64,000 nt of DNA from Methylobacterium sp. 17Sr1-1 (GCF_003173775.1 NZ_CP029552.1:6407001-6471000), one strand, 5' to 3'; counted from the first letter of the stretch, positions 53,441 through 63,059 are shown. The notes: generated by a model from the letters alone, not told the origin. Program-made: numbers and translations.

Positions 53441-53807
53441 CTCTGAGGGTTCGATATCTGTAGAAGCCAATCAAACAGGCTCTGCGCCGCCCGCCGGTCG
53501 CGGACGGATGGCGAATCTGCCACCTGCTGCCGTGCCGGCGGCCTATTCGTCCTTCGAACCCACGCAAAAAGAGAGATCGCTTTCATTGACGCGACCCAGG
53601 CTCGCGGCTGAATATACTCGGCGAACAACGTCTATATCGCAGACTTGATCCAGGAACGACCGCGCCAAGTGTGAGGGACGACCTGGCCGGTCCGTGATGA
53701 ACATCACCAACTTGGACTCGGCGTGACGACACGCGTCGGTCGACGTCGTCCGAAGACCATGTCGGGCGCGCGATCCTGCGCCGAATTCCTCGATCCGGGA
53801 GCCTACC

Positions 53808-54428
53808 ATGCCCGACGTCATCGTCCGCTCGTCTCCCCTGGAACCCGCCGCTCAAGCCCTCCTCGACGGGCTGGTGGCCGAGTATGACGGCCGCTACGGC
53901 GCCGTGAATCGGCCGGGCGGTGCCCGAGCCGAGATCCTGCGCTACCCCGCCGAAGCCTATCGCCCGCCGCTCGGGAACTTCCTGCTCGTCGTGCGCGACG
54001 GTGAGACCATCGCCGGCGGCGCGTTCATGAGCCACGACGACGTGACGGTCGAGCTCAAGCGGATCTGGACCCGGCCCGACCTGCGCCGCCAGGGGCTCGC
54101 GAAGCGCGTGGTCCAGGCGCTCGAGGACGAAGCCGTCCGGCTCGGCTACGCCCGAGCCTACCTGACGACGGGCTTTCGCCAGCCCGAGGCGACGGCGCTC
54201 TACATCTCCCTCGGCTACAGGCCCCTCTTCGACCTGGACGCCGACCCGCTGCTGTACCGCTCCCTGCCGTTCGAGAAGAACCTGGGTTCGGCCATTGCTC
54301 CCGTCACGCCGGTCCATCCACCCGCCGCGTCGTTCGAGGCGGCAACCGCCCGGGTGAACGCCCTGAAGGCGGAGCAGGAGCAACGGCTCCTCGCCCGCAT
54401 CGCGGCGCATCAGGCGCGGGCCGCCTGA
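53808..54428 (+). CDS. GNAT N-acetyltransferase (S-modified cysteine salvage candidate)
   Basis: 206 aa. GNAT fold: FLLVVRDGETIAGGAF, VELKRIWTRPDLRRQGLAKR containing the acetyl-CoA loop RRQGLA, then VVQALEDEAVRLGYARAYLT, TTGFRQPEATALYISLGYRP. A C-terminal helical tail of ~35 residues is absent from its paralogue at 59757. In the B. subtilis salvage pathway an N-acetyltransferase of this kind (SnaA/YxeL) acetylates S-substituted cysteine first. First gene of the 53.8-64 kb cluster. Confidence 0.88.
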   Translation: MPDVIVRSSPLEPAAQALLDGLVAEYDGRYGAVNRPGGARAEILRYPAEAYRPPLGNFLLVVRDGETIAGGAFMSHDDVTVELKRIWTRPDLRRQGLAKRVVQALEDEAVRLGYARAYLTTGFRQPEATALYISLGYRPLFDLDADPLLYRSLPFEKNLGSAIAPVTPVHPPAASFEAATARVNALKAEQEQRLLARIAAHQARAA

Positions 54429-54461
54429 CCCCGCCGTCTCGCCGCCGTCACGTCCATCCGC

Positions 54462-55823
54462 ATGCCCACCCGCCGCATCGCCGGCGGGCCTCGCCCGGAC
54501 CCCCTCATGGCCCTGCCCCGTCCCCGCCGGCTCAAGACCCTCGTCGGCGCGCCCACTCTCGTCGCGGCGGGAAACGACGCGGATCCCGGCCACGGCCTGC
54601 GTCGCGCCGTCGCGCTCGCCCGCAAGGCCGAGGCCGAGCGGATCACCGGCCTGTTCACCGCCGACCTGCTGCAGATCGACCCCGCGGGCCTCGCCGGAAC
54701 GGCCGGCGTGCAGGAGCCGCTGATCGCGCTCGCCGCGCTCAGCCAGGCGACCTCCCGGATCGGCCTGGTGGCGACGGTCTCGACCACTTTCCAGCACCCC
54801 TTCAACCTCGCCCGGCAGCTCGCCACCCTCGACCACGTCAGCGGCGGCCGCGCCGCCTGGAACGCCGTGACCTCCTCGGTGGGCGAGGAGAACTTCGGCG
54901 AGTCCCTGCCGAGCCCCGAGGCGCGCTACGACCGGGCCGCCGAGTTCATCGCGGTCGTCAACGCCCTGTTCGACGCCAACGCGCGTGACGCGGTCGCCCG
55001 CAAGGCGTCGGGCGCGATCGCGGTCGATCCGGCGAAGTTTCACCGCATCGACCATCGCGGCCGGCACTTCGCCGTCGCTGGTCCGCTCAACGTGCCGCCG
55101 CTGCCGCAGGGGCGCCCGGTCCAGTTCCAGGCCGGGCAGTCGGAGGCGGGCGTGTCCGTCGGTGCCGCTCATGCCGAGGTGGTCTACACCTCGCAGCCGA
55201 GCTTCGAAGGCGCGGTCGCCTTCGCGACCGAGCTGCGCCGGCGCGCCGCCGCCTTCGGGCGCCGGAGCGGGCTGCCCTTCGTGATGAACTCCTTCCACTG
55301 CCTCATCGGCGAGTCCGAGGCCGATGTCGGCCGGCGCCTCGCCGAGAAGCACGCCCGGATCGACTACGACCAGGGCCGGCTCAAGCTCGCCGACATGCTG
55401 GGCGGAGAGATCGACCTGTCGGGGCTTCCCCTCGACGCGCCCCTGCCCGCGTCGCTCCTGCCGGAAGTGACGCGCATCAACCGCCGGCGCGGCCGGGTCG
55501 AGATCTTCCGCCGCTACGCCGAGCAGGGATTGCCGCTGCGCCGGCTCATCATCGAGGCCCAGGAGACCGGTCACTGGTCGGTCGCCGGCACGCCCGAGCA
55601 ATTGGCCGACGCCCTCGAGGAACGCTACCGCGCCGGGATCCTCGACGTCGTCACCCTGCACGGTCTCGGCAATCCCGATCAGGAGGATAGGCTCGTCAAC
55701 GGCCTCCTGCCCGAGCTGCGGCGGCGCGGCCTGATCGATCCCGACTATGTCGGCGACGACTTCCGCCAGAACCTCGAACTGCCGCCGCTGCACGAGGCGA
55801 CCGCGCGGGCGCGGATCGCGTGA
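54462..55823 (+). CDS. FMNH2-dependent monooxygenase, NtaA/SnaA/DszA (CmoJ/YxeK-like) family
   Basis: 453 aa from ATG 54462; ATG 54507 is an alternative and would remove a basic 15-residue leader. Luciferase-like: AERITGLFTADLLQIDPAG, GLVATVSTTFQHPFNLARQL, TLDHVSGGRAAWNAVTSSVG, GRPVQFQAGQSEAGVSVGAA. Belongs with 57215 and 33026 by the VATxST.F.HPF.lARQ block. In the salvage model it oxygenates the N-acetylated thioether, leading to C-S cleavage. Confidence 0.88.
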   Translation: MPTRRIAGGPRPDPLMALPRPRRLKTLVGAPTLVAAGNDADPGHGLRRAVALARKAEAERITGLFTADLLQIDPAGLAGTAGVQEPLIALAALSQATSRIGLVATVSTTFQHPFNLARQLATLDHVSGGRAAWNAVTSSVGEENFGESLPSPEARYDRAAEFIAVVNALFDANARDAVARKASGAIAVDPAKFHRIDHRGRHFAVAGPLNVPPLPQGRPVQFQAGQSEAGVSVGAAHAEVVYTSQPSFEGAVAFATELRRRAAAFGRRSGLPFVMNSFHCLIGESEADVGRRLAEKHARIDYDQGRLKLADMLGGEIDLSGLPLDAPLPASLLPEVTRINRRRGRVEIFRRYAEQGLPLRRLIIEAQETGHWSVAGTPEQLADALEERYRAGILDVVTLHGLGNPDQEDRLVNGLLPELRRRGLIDPDYVGDDFRQNLELPPLHEATARARIA

Positions 55824-56207
55824 GTCCGGCGAGGCCGAGGCGTCCGGGAGAAGATCCTGCCGGCGCCTCCGTCTCCGGAGAAGCACCCTTCCTCGGCTTG
55901 CAAGATCTTTGGAAGCGGATTTCATTGACGGGAACCTCCGATGCGGAGGAAAGTCCGTGCTGTAGTGCATGATCGTTCGCAACAGAGCACGATCTTCTTT
56001 CGCGATCATCTCGCCGCTGGCCGATCTCACCTGTACGATCGTGGCTCGGGCGACCGGACAAGAATCCATGATCCTGATCGCCCTCCTGACGTCGATCGCC
56101 GCGCCGCGCCGCCCACCTCCGGCCGAGATCGGTCCCGCCCCATCCGATCGCGACGGCCGATGCAGGGCCCGTCCGGCGCCGATCCGCCCCGACGACCCGA
56201 GTTCCCG
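55824..56207. other. Intergenic region with TTGACG box
   Basis: 384 bp without a convincing gene. TTTCATTGACG at 55919-55930 is the same sequence as at 53581-53591 before the first GNAT gene, so both may carry a related -35 element. AT-rich blocks near 55960-56010 could hold the -10; none is clear. Confidence 0.35.
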
Positions 56208-57197
56208 ATGAGCTACCGCCTGAGCCTCCTCGACAAGAGCCCGCTGCTCCCGACCGAGCCGGCCGCCGCCGCGTTGCAGCGCACGATCGTGCTGGCGCAA
56301 GCCGCGGAACGCCTCGGCTACGCGCGCTTCTGGGTGGCGGAGCACCACGCCAATCCGGGGCTCGCCGGCACCGCGCCCGAGATCCTGATCGCGCATCTCG
56401 CCGCCCGCACCCAGCGCATCCGGCTCGGCTCCGGCGGCGTGCTCCTGCCGCATTACAGCCCTTACAAGGTCGCCGAGACCTTCAACCTGCTCGCCGCCCT
56501 GGCACCAAACCGGATCGACCTCGGCATCGGCAAGGCCCCGGGCGGCCTGCCCGACGCCACCCGCGCCCTGCGGCGCCGGCACGATCCGGCCGAGCTTGCC
56601 GCCTTCGACGACCTCCTCGCCGAACTCGACCGCTACCTCGCGCCCCCGGAGACGGGATCCTTGCGCGCCCTGCCGACGCCGCCCGCTTCCCCGGAGCGCT
56701 TCCTCCTGGGGGCCAGCCCCGACAGCGCGCGCACGGCCGCAGCCCTCGGCTGGCGCTTCGTCTATGCCGGCCAGCTCAACGGCGACCCGCGGGCGACCGA
56801 GGCGAGCCTGAACGCCTACGCGCAGGCCGGTGCTGCGGCCCCGCCCCTCCTCGCCGTCACCGCGCTCGCGGCCGCGACCACCGAGGAGGCCCGGGCGCTC
56901 ACCGACCCGCTTCAGGTGGTGCGGGTCACGCTGCCCGACGGCCAGAGCGTCAACCTCGGCAGCGAGGCGCAAGCCGCGGAATTCGCCCGGCAGGCCGGCG
57001 CCGCCTCCTACCGGACCGAGGCCCGCCGGCCGCACGTGCTGTCGGGCACGTCCGTGGAGGTCCGGGCCGAACTCGACCGGCTCCATGCCCGCTTCGGCAT
57101 CGAGGAATTCGTGATCGACACGCCGCCTTCCGCGACGGGCCGACGCCTCGCCTCCGTGACCCTCCTCGCGGGCGGCGCCCCGGCGCTGGCGGCCTGA
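56208..57197 (+). CDS. MsnO8/YtmO-type luciferase-like monooxygenase
   Basis: 329 aa. Smaller group of the luciferase superfamily: YRLSLLDKSPLLPTEPAAAA, AERLGYARFWVAEHHANPGL, RIRLGSGGVLLPHYSPYKVA, NRIDLGIGKAPGG. The AEHH motif and the short length are those of the MsnO8/YtmO (CmoO) group. In B. subtilis cmoO lies in the S-methylcysteine salvage operon beside cmoJ, GNAT and M20 genes, exactly the set present here. It probably oxidises a sulfur-containing intermediate with reduced flavin. Confidence 0.88.
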   Translation: MSYRLSLLDKSPLLPTEPAAAALQRTIVLAQAAERLGYARFWVAEHHANPGLAGTAPEILIAHLAARTQRIRLGSGGVLLPHYSPYKVAETFNLLAALAPNRIDLGIGKAPGGLPDATRALRRRHDPAELAAFDDLLAELDRYLAPPETGSLRALPTPPASPERFLLGASPDSARTAAALGWRFVYAGQLNGDPRATEASLNAYAQAGAAAPPLLAVTALAAATTEEARALTDPLQVVRVTLPDGQSVNLGSEAQAAEFARQAGAASYRTEARRPHVLSGTSVEVRAELDRLHARFGIEEFVIDTPPSATGRRLASVTLLAGGAPALAA

Positions 57198-57214
57198 CCT
57201 TCGAGAGCCCCACG

Positions 57215-58561
57215 ATGACCCAGACCCGTCTCACCTTCGGCCTGATGCTCCAGGGCGGCGGCAGCCACATGAATGCGTGGCGCCACCCGAGCAACCCGGT
57301 CGACGCCAGCGTCAATCTCGACTTCTTCGTCCGCAACGCTCGCAAGGCGGAACGGAACGGCATCGCCTTCGCGTTCGTGGCCGACGGGCTCTACATCAAC
57401 GAGAAGTCGATCCCGCACTTCCTCAACCGCTTCGAGCCGCTGACCATCCTGTCGGCGCTGGCGGCGAACACCGAGAAACTCGGCCTCGTCGGCACGGTCT
57501 CGACCTCGTACAGCGACCCTTTCACGATCGCCCGGCAATTCGCCTCGCTCGACCTGATCAGCGGCGGCCGCGCCGGCTGGAACGCCGTGACCTCGCCGCT
57601 CGAAGGCTCGGGGCGGAACTACAGCCGGCCGCATCCCGAGCACGGCTTGCGCTACGAGATCGCGGGCGAACACCTCGACGTCGTGAAGGGCCTGTGGGAT
57701 TCCTGGGACGACGACGCGTTCCCGCGCGACCGCGAGACCGGCCGGTTCTTCGATCCCGACAAGCTGCACCGCCTCGACCACAAGGGGCGCTTCTTCCAGG
57801 TCGAGGGCCCGCTCAACATCCAGCGCTCAGGCCAAGGCCAGCCGGTGGTGTTCCAGGCCGGCTCGTCGGAGGCCGGAATCGGGCTCGCCGGGCGCCACGC
57901 CGACGCGGTCTTCGCCAATCATGTGCCGCTCCCCGAGGCGCAGAGCCTCTACCGCAGCCTCAAGGCGAGCGCGGTCGCCCATGGCCGCCGGGCCGACGAC
58001 CTCAAGGTTTTCCCCGGCGCCGGTCCGATCGTCGGGCGGACCAGGGCCGAGGCCGAGGAGAAGTACCGGGCGATCCGCGACCTGATCTCGATCGACGACG
58101 CGCTCGCCTATCTCGGCCGCTTCTTCGACCACCACGATTTTTCCGCCTACCCGCTCGACGCCCCCTTCCCCGATCTCGGCGAGATCGGCCGCAACAGCTT
58201 CCGCTCCACCACCGACCGCATCAAGCGCAACGCCGCCGAGAAGGGCCTGACCCTGCGCGAGGCGGCGCTCGAAGCCGCGACCCCGCGCACCGACCTGATC
58301 GGCTCGGCCGAGGAGGTCGCCGGCGAGCTGATCACCCGCGTCGAGCAGGGGGCCGCGGACGGCTTCGTCCTGGGCTTTCCGGTGATCGGCCAGGGCCTCG
58401 ACGACTTCGTCGACCTCGTGATCCCGGTGCTGGAGGCGCGCGGCGTCTACGACCGCGCGCTGCCGGGACGGACGCTGCGCGACCATCTGGGCCTCCCCCG
58501 CCGCGAGAGCCGCTACGCCGTCGAGGACACGGTACCGGCGCACCGGGTGGGCGCGCGATGA
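57215..58561 (+). CDS. FMNH2-dependent monooxygenase, CmoJ/YtnJ-like (NtaA/SnaA/DszA family)
   Basis: 448 aa. RLTFGLMLQGGGSHMNAWRH, NGIAFAFVADGLYINEKSIP, LGLVGTVSTSYSDPFTIARQ, SLDLISGGRAGWNAVTSPLE and GQPVVFQAGSSEAGIGLAGR. The AWRH and SGGRAGWN motifs are those of the CmoJ/YtnJ group that oxygenates N-acetyl-S-alkylcysteine. The stop overlaps the M20 gene start (ATGA), coupling oxygenation to deacylation. 17 bp from the upstream MsnO8 gene. Confidence 0.9.
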   Translation: MTQTRLTFGLMLQGGGSHMNAWRHPSNPVDASVNLDFFVRNARKAERNGIAFAFVADGLYINEKSIPHFLNRFEPLTILSALAANTEKLGLVGTVSTSYSDPFTIARQFASLDLISGGRAGWNAVTSPLEGSGRNYSRPHPEHGLRYEIAGEHLDVVKGLWDSWDDDAFPRDRETGRFFDPDKLHRLDHKGRFFQVEGPLNIQRSGQGQPVVFQAGSSEAGIGLAGRHADAVFANHVPLPEAQSLYRSLKASAVAHGRRADDLKVFPGAGPIVGRTRAEAEEKYRAIRDLISIDDALAYLGRFFDHHDFSAYPLDAPFPDLGEIGRNSFRSTTDRIKRNAAEKGLTLREAALEAATPRTDLIGSAEEVAGELITRVEQGAADGFVLGFPVIGQGLDDFVDLVIPVLEARGVYDRALPGRTLRDHLGLPRRESRYAVEDTVPAHRVGAR

Positions 58562-59736
58562 CGAGCATCTCGGTCGAGGCGGAACGCGGAATCGATCCCG
58601 GCATCCTCGCAACGCTCTCCGAGTTCACGGCCTTGCGCCGGGACCTGCACCGGCATCCGGAACTCGCCTTCCGGGAGGCCCGCACGAGCGGGCTCGCGGC
58701 CGAGCGGCTGAACGCATGGGGCTACTCCGTGACCACCGGGCTCGGTGGCACCGGGGTGGTCGGGATCCTGCGGAAGGGAAACGGCGCGCGCCGGCTCGGA
58801 CTGCGGGCCGACATGGACGCGCTGCCGATCCGCGAGCGGACCGGCCTGCCCTATGCCAGCGCCACGGACGGCGCGATGCATGCGTGCGGCCATGACGGCC
58901 ACACCACGATCCTGCTCGCCGCCGCCCGGCGCCTCGCCGAGGCCGAGTTCTCCGGCACGCTGACGCTGATCTTCCAGCCGGCCGAGGAGATCGGCGCCGG
59001 GGCGCGCACGCTGCTCGGCGAGGGCCTGTTCGAGCGCTTCCCGGTCGACGCGGTGTTCGGCCTGCACAACTGGCCCGGCGTCCCGCGCGGCCAGTTCGGC
59101 TTCGTCGCCGGGCCGGCGATGGCGGCGGTGGACAAGGCGACGATCCGGATCGTCGGCCGCGGCGGCCACGGCGCCTCGCCCCACGAGACCGTCGATCCGG
59201 TGGTGGCGGCGTCCTCCCTCGTGCTCGCGCTGCAGAGCGTGGTGTCGCGCAACGTCGATCCGCGCGAAGCGGCGGTCGTCAGCGTCGGCGCCATCCACGG
59301 CGGGGAAGCGTCGAACGTGATCCCCGACAGCGTCGACCTCACGCTCACCATCCGCAGCTTCGACCCGTCCGTGCGCGACCGGCTGGAGGAACGGGTCACC
59401 GCGATCGCCCGCGCCCAGGCCGAGAGCTACGGCGCTCAGGCAGAGGTCGACTACCGCCGCGGCCTGCCGCCCCTGCGCAACCACCCGGCGGAGACGACTT
59501 TCGCCCGTGACGTCGCCCTCGCGACCTTCGGGCCGGAGCGCGTGGCGGAGGACTTCCGCCCGCGGATGGCGAGCGAGGACTTCGCCCACCTCGTGGCGGC
59601 GCGTCCCGGCAGCTTCCTCTTCGTCGGCAACGGCGACGGGCCGCCGCTGCACAGCCCGGACTACGATTTCGACGACGCCCTAATCGCGCCCGCTGCGACC
59701 TACTGGGTCCGCCTCGCCGAAACCTTCCTCGCCTGA
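58558..59736 (+). CDS. M20-family amidohydrolase (N-acetyl-cysteine-derivative deacylase candidate)
   Basis: 392 aa. Dinuclear-metal amidohydrolase: DLHRHPELAFREARTSGLAA, GLRADMDALPIRE, HACGHDGHTTILLAAARRLA (metal Cys/His), IFQPAEEIGAGARTLL, GLHNWPGVPRGQFG and a late metal-binding SEDFAHLV. Same group as B. subtilis SndA/YxeP, which remove the N-acyl group after oxygenation to release cysteine. Other members act on N-acetyl amino acids or hippurate, so the assignment depends on context. Confidence 0.9.
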   Translation: MTSISVEAERGIDPGILATLSEFTALRRDLHRHPELAFREARTSGLAAERLNAWGYSVTTGLGGTGVVGILRKGNGARRLGLRADMDALPIRERTGLPYASATDGAMHACGHDGHTTILLAAARRLAEAEFSGTLTLIFQPAEEIGAGARTLLGEGLFERFPVDAVFGLHNWPGVPRGQFGFVAGPAMAAVDKATIRIVGRGGHGASPHETVDPVVAASSLVLALQSVVSRNVDPREAAVVSVGAIHGGEASNVIPDSVDLTLTIRSFDPSVRDRLEERVTAIARAQAESYGAQAEVDYRRGLPPLRNHPAETTFARDVALATFGPERVAEDFRPRMASEDFAHLVAARPGSFLFVGNGDGPPLHSPDYDFDDALIAPAATYWVRLAETFLA

Positions 59737-59756
59737 TCCCGCGACCGGAGCGGCCC

Positions 59757-60278
59757 ATGCCCGACCTGTTCGTCTCGACCACGCCCCTCGACCCACGGGC
59801 GAAGCCCCTCGTCGACCAGCTGACGCAGGAATACGTTACCCGCTACGGCAGCTATTTCGGCGATCCGCCGGGCGCCGAGATGACCCGTTACCCGCCCGAG
59901 GTCTTCGCGGCCCCGGACGGGCACTTCCTGCTCCTCCTGCGCGACGGCGTCGCGATCGCCGGGGGCGCGTTCAAGCGCCTCGACGCGCGGACCGCCGAGC
60001 TGAAGCGGGTCTGGACCGACACAGCCTTTCGCCGCCAGGGCCTGGCGCGCCGGGTCGTCGCGGAACTGGAGGCCCAGGCCGTGCAGCAGGGCTACGCGCG
60101 GGCCTACCTCACGACGGGCTTTCGCCAGCCGGAGGCCAAGGGGCTCTATCTCGGCCTCGGCTACACGCCCCTGTTCGACGTCGACGCCGATCCCGAGACC
60201 TACGGCATCCTGCCCTTCGAGAAGGCGCTGCCGGGCGCCGCGCTGACGCATACCGGCCCGCAGCGCACAGCCGCCTGA
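59757..60278 (+). CDS. GNAT N-acetyltransferase, second copy
   Basis: 173 aa, paralogue of 53808: VSTTPLDPRAKPLVDQLTQE (compare VRSSPLEPAAQALLDGLVAE), FLLLLRDGVAIAGGAFKRLD, AELKRVWTDTAFRRQGLARR, TTGFRQPEAKGLYLGLGYTP. Two copies beside three oxygenases suggest parallel acetylation of different S-substituted cysteines or a recent duplication. 20 bp downstream of the M20 gene and 37 bp upstream of the transporter fusion. Confidence 0.88.
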   Translation: MPDLFVSTTPLDPRAKPLVDQLTQEYVTRYGSYFGDPPGAEMTRYPPEVFAAPDGHFLLLLRDGVAIAGGAFKRLDARTAELKRVWTDTAFRRQGLARRVVAELEAQAVQQGYARAYLTTGFRQPEAKGLYLGLGYTPLFDVDADPETYGILPFEKALPGAALTHTGPQRTAA

Positions 60279-60315
60279 TCGAACGATCCCTCACTGTATC
60301 CGAGCCCGATCCCCC

Positions 60316-62082
60316 ATGCCCCTCGCCGCCAACGTGGCGGACCTGCCCGCGCAGGCCCGCGCCGCCTCCCCCGGTCGCGACTTCAGCGGCTTTCGCGTCG
60401 TCCCGGCCCGATACCCCGCCCGCACAATTGGCACGATCTTCGCCGGGCTCGTCATCGCGGGCGTCCTGTACTCGGTCCTCACAAACCCGCGCTGGGGCTG
60501 GGACGTATTTGCCGAGTGGTTCTTCGCCGAGCCGGTGCTGGTCGGGCTCGGGCGCACCCTGCTGCTGACGGCGCTCGGCACGGTCCTCGGCTTCCTGTTC
60601 GGCACGCTGCTCGCGCTCGCCCGAGTCTCCGGATCGCCGCTGCTCTCGGGGCTGGCTTGGAGCTACGTCTGGCTCTTTCGCTCGATCCCGCTGATCGTGC
60701 TGCTCCTGATCCTCAACAATCTCGGCTACCTCTACGACACGATCTGGATCGGCGTGCCGTTCACCGGGATCACGCTCGCCTCGTGGCAGACGACGCAAGC
60801 GATCACGCCGTTCCTCGCCGCCGTGCTCGGGCTGACGCTGCACGCCTCCGCCTTCTCCTGCGAGATCGTGCGCGGCGGCATCCTGGCGGTCGACCAGGGC
60901 CAGCACGAGGCGGCCGCGGCGCTCGGGCTGCCGCGCCGCCGGCAGGTCTCGCGCATCGTCCTGCCGCAGGCGATGCGGACCATCCTGCCGACCGCCTTCA
61001 ACGAGGTCATCAGCATCGCCAAGGGCACCTCGCAGGTCTACATCCTGGCCCTGCCCGAGCTGTTCTACACGATCCAGGTCATCTACCGGCGGAACCTCGA
61101 GGTGATCCCGCTCCTGATGGTGGCGACCGTCTGGTACCTGGTGATCCTCAGCGTCCTGTCCTTCGTCCAGCGCCACGTCGAGCGCTACTACGCCCGCGGC
61201 GCGCTGCGGAACCCGCCGCCCTCGCTGATCGGTACCGCGCTCAAGCGCCTGCACCGGGCCGGCACTCCTGCACAATCCGCCGTCCCGGCCGTCTCGCCTC
61301 CGCCGGTCCTGCCCGCCCGCCAGGGCGGCGAGATCCGCATCACGAACGTTTCGAAGAGCTTCGGCACCCTCAAGGTGCTCGACGAGGTCAGCCTCGCCCT
61401 GCGGCCGGGCAGCGTGACGGCGATCATCGGCCAGTCCGGCTCCGGCAAGTCGACGCTCCTGCGGGCAATCAACCATCTCGAGCGGGTCGATGCCGGCTTC
61501 ATCGCCATCGACGGCGAGCTGATCGGCTACCGCCAGGACGGCGACACGCTCTACGAGCTCAAGGAGAAGGACATCCTCGCCCGCCGCGTCGATGTCGGCA
61601 TGGTGTTCCAGAGCTTCAACCTGTTCCCGCACCTCACGGTGATCGAGAACATCGTCGAGGCGCCGGTCACCGTCCGTGGCCTGCCCCGGGTGCAGGCGGT
61701 CGCCGAGGCGCGCGAACTGCTGGCCCGGGTCGGTCTCGCCGACAAGGCCGACGCCTATCCGCGCCAGCTGTCCGGCGGGCAGCAGCAGCGGGTCGCCATC
61801 GCCCGGGCGCTGGCGCTGCGGCCCAAGGTGCTGCTGTTCGACGAGCCGACCTCCGCCCTCGACCCCGAGCTCGTCGGCGAGGTGCTCGACGTGATCAAGG
61901 AGCTTAGCCTCTCCGGCACCACCCTGGTGATCGTCACCCACGAGATCGGGTTTGCCCGCGAGGTCGCCGACCAGGTGGTGTTCATGGAGGACGGCCGGAT
62001 CCTCGAACAGGGCCCGCCCTCCCGCGTGCTCGCCGCGCCGGAGCATCCCCGCACCCGCGAGTTCCTCGCCAAGGTGCTCTGA
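60316..62082 (+). CDS. Amino-acid ABC transporter permease-ATPase fusion
   Basis: 588 aa single chain. Residues ~1-310 are a HisM/GlnP-type permease (helices near 38-58, 75-100, 105-130; coupling motif AAAALGLPRRRQVSRIVLPQ). A Pro/Ala linker (~311-338) leads to a GlnQ/HisP-type ATPase: Walker A GQSGSGKST, Q-loop MVFQSFNLFPHLTVIENI, signature LSGGQQQRVAIARAL, Walker B VLLFDEPTSALD, His in VTHEIGFA. A dimer of the fusion would make the whole transporter core. It corresponds to TcyL/M plus TcyN, or YxeN plus YxeO, in the Bacillus operons. Confidence 0.9.
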   Translation: MPLAANVADLPAQARAASPGRDFSGFRVVPARYPARTIGTIFAGLVIAGVLYSVLTNPRWGWDVFAEWFFAEPVLVGLGRTLLLTALGTVLGFLFGTLLALARVSGSPLLSGLAWSYVWLFRSIPLIVLLLILNNLGYLYDTIWIGVPFTGITLASWQTTQAITPFLAAVLGLTLHASAFSCEIVRGGILAVDQGQHEAAAALGLPRRRQVSRIVLPQAMRTILPTAFNEVISIAKGTSQVYILALPELFYTIQVIYRRNLEVIPLLMVATVWYLVILSVLSFVQRHVERYYARGALRNPPPSLIGTALKRLHRAGTPAQSAVPAVSPPPVLPARQGGEIRITNVSKSFGTLKVLDEVSLALRPGSVTAIIGQSGSGKSTLLRAINHLERVDAGFIAIDGELIGYRQDGDTLYELKEKDILARRVDVGMVFQSFNLFPHLTVIENIVEAPVTVRGLPRVQAVAEARELLARVGLADKADAYPRQLSGGQQQRVAIARALALRPKVLLFDEPTSALDPELVGEVLDVIKELSLSGTTLVIVTHEIGFAREVADQVVFMEDGRILEQGPPSRVLAAPEHPRTREFLAKVL

Positions 62083-62119
62083 CTTTCCCCTCGCCCCCTC
62101 CCCCGAAGGACCTCGTCCC

Positions 62120-63043
62120 GTGCCGACCCGTCGCGACTCGCTCGCCCTTCTCGCTGCCGCCTCCGCCCTCCTCTCCGGCCGTGCCTTCGCGCAGGCTGTC
62201 GACCTCTCCCCCGAGCAGCCCGGCCGCGTCCGCGCCCCGCGCGACGAGGAGGCGATCCGGCTGATCGCCAAGGACGCAAGGTTCGCCCATGACGGCGTGT
62301 TCACGGTCGGCAACAACACCGGGCGTCTCCCTTTCGCGGGCTATGCCAGCGACACCAAGACGGTGATCGGCGCCGAGATCGACCTCGCCCAGCTCGTCGC
62401 CGACGCGCTCGGCCGCCGGCTCGAGATCGTCCCGACCTCCTGGGCCGACTGGCCCCTGGGGCTCGCCTCGGGCCGGTTCGACGCGGTGATCTCGAACGTC
62501 ACCGTCACCGAGCAGCGCAAGGAGAAGTTCGACTTCTCGACCTACCGCAAGGACCTGCTCGGCTTCTACGTCAAGGCGGGCAATCCCCTCGTCATCCGCG
62601 AGCCGAAGGACGTGGCCGGGCTCAAGGTCATCGTCGGATCGGGCACCAACCAGGAGCAGATCCTGCTGCGCTGGAACGACCAGAACGTGAAGGCCGGCCT
62701 CAAGCCGATCGAGGTGCAGTATTACGACGACGACGTGGTGCTCTATCTCGCCCTCGAATCGGGCCGTGCCGACGCCTATCTCGGCCCCAACGCCCTTCTG
62801 AGCTTCAAGGCGGCCCGCGAGGGCAAGACGCGGCTCGCCGGCAACTTCAGCGGCGGCTGGCCGGTGGCGGCCGAGATCGCCGTGACGACCCGGAAGGGGG
62901 CGGGCCTCGCGGAGGGCATCACGCACGCGATCAACACCCAGATCCGCAACGGCAATTACGCCAAGGCGCTCGCGCGCTGGAACCTCTCGGCCGAGGCGAT
63001 CGAGGAATCGCGCACCAACCCGCCCGGCCTGCCGCGGGCTTGA
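62120..63043 (+). CDS. Amino-acid-type ABC transporter substrate-binding protein 1
   Basis: 307 aa, GTG start 62120 after CGAAGGACC. Signal peptide (TRRDSLALLAAASALLSGRA, cleavage near FAQA). SBP_bac_3 family: FTVGNNTGRLPFAGYASDTK, GAEIDLAQLVADALGRRLEI, RFDAVISNVTVTEQRKEKFD, IVGSGTNQEQILLRWNDQ. Cognate to the preceding fusion transporter. It matches TcyJ/TcyK and YxeM in position and probably binds an S-substituted cysteine. Confidence 0.9.
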   Translation: MPTRRDSLALLAAASALLSGRAFAQAVDLSPEQPGRVRAPRDEEAIRLIAKDARFAHDGVFTVGNNTGRLPFAGYASDTKTVIGAEIDLAQLVADALGRRLEIVPTSWADWPLGLASGRFDAVISNVTVTEQRKEKFDFSTYRKDLLGFYVKAGNPLVIREPKDVAGLKVIVGSGTNQEQILLRWNDQNVKAGLKPIEVQYYDDDVVLYLALESGRADAYLGPNALLSFKAAREGKTRLAGNFSGGWPVAAEIAVTTRKGAGLAEGITHAINTQIRNGNYAKALARWNLSAEAIEESRTNPPGLPRA

Positions 63044-63059
63044 GAGCCGGAGATCCCCC

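Noticed and set aside
53586..53618. TTGACG...TATACT promoter before the first GNAT gene
   Set aside because: The 21-bp spacing is outside the usual 16-19 bp range; kept only as a note.
55945..55957. GGAGGAAAGTCCG, resembling the conserved start of RNase P RNA
   Set aside because: Only this 13-mer matches; none of the other conserved RNase P blocks or the long P4 partner follow within 400 bp.
53583..57086. 1167-codon minus-strand open frame
   Set aside because: Antisense shadow of the GNAT and monooxygenase genes, low-complexity and without domain motifs.
57277..58557. N-terminal extension of the M20 amidohydrolase frame across the upstream monooxygenase
   Set aside because: The extension is a shadow frame; the ATGA overlap at 58558 and the family length fix the real start.
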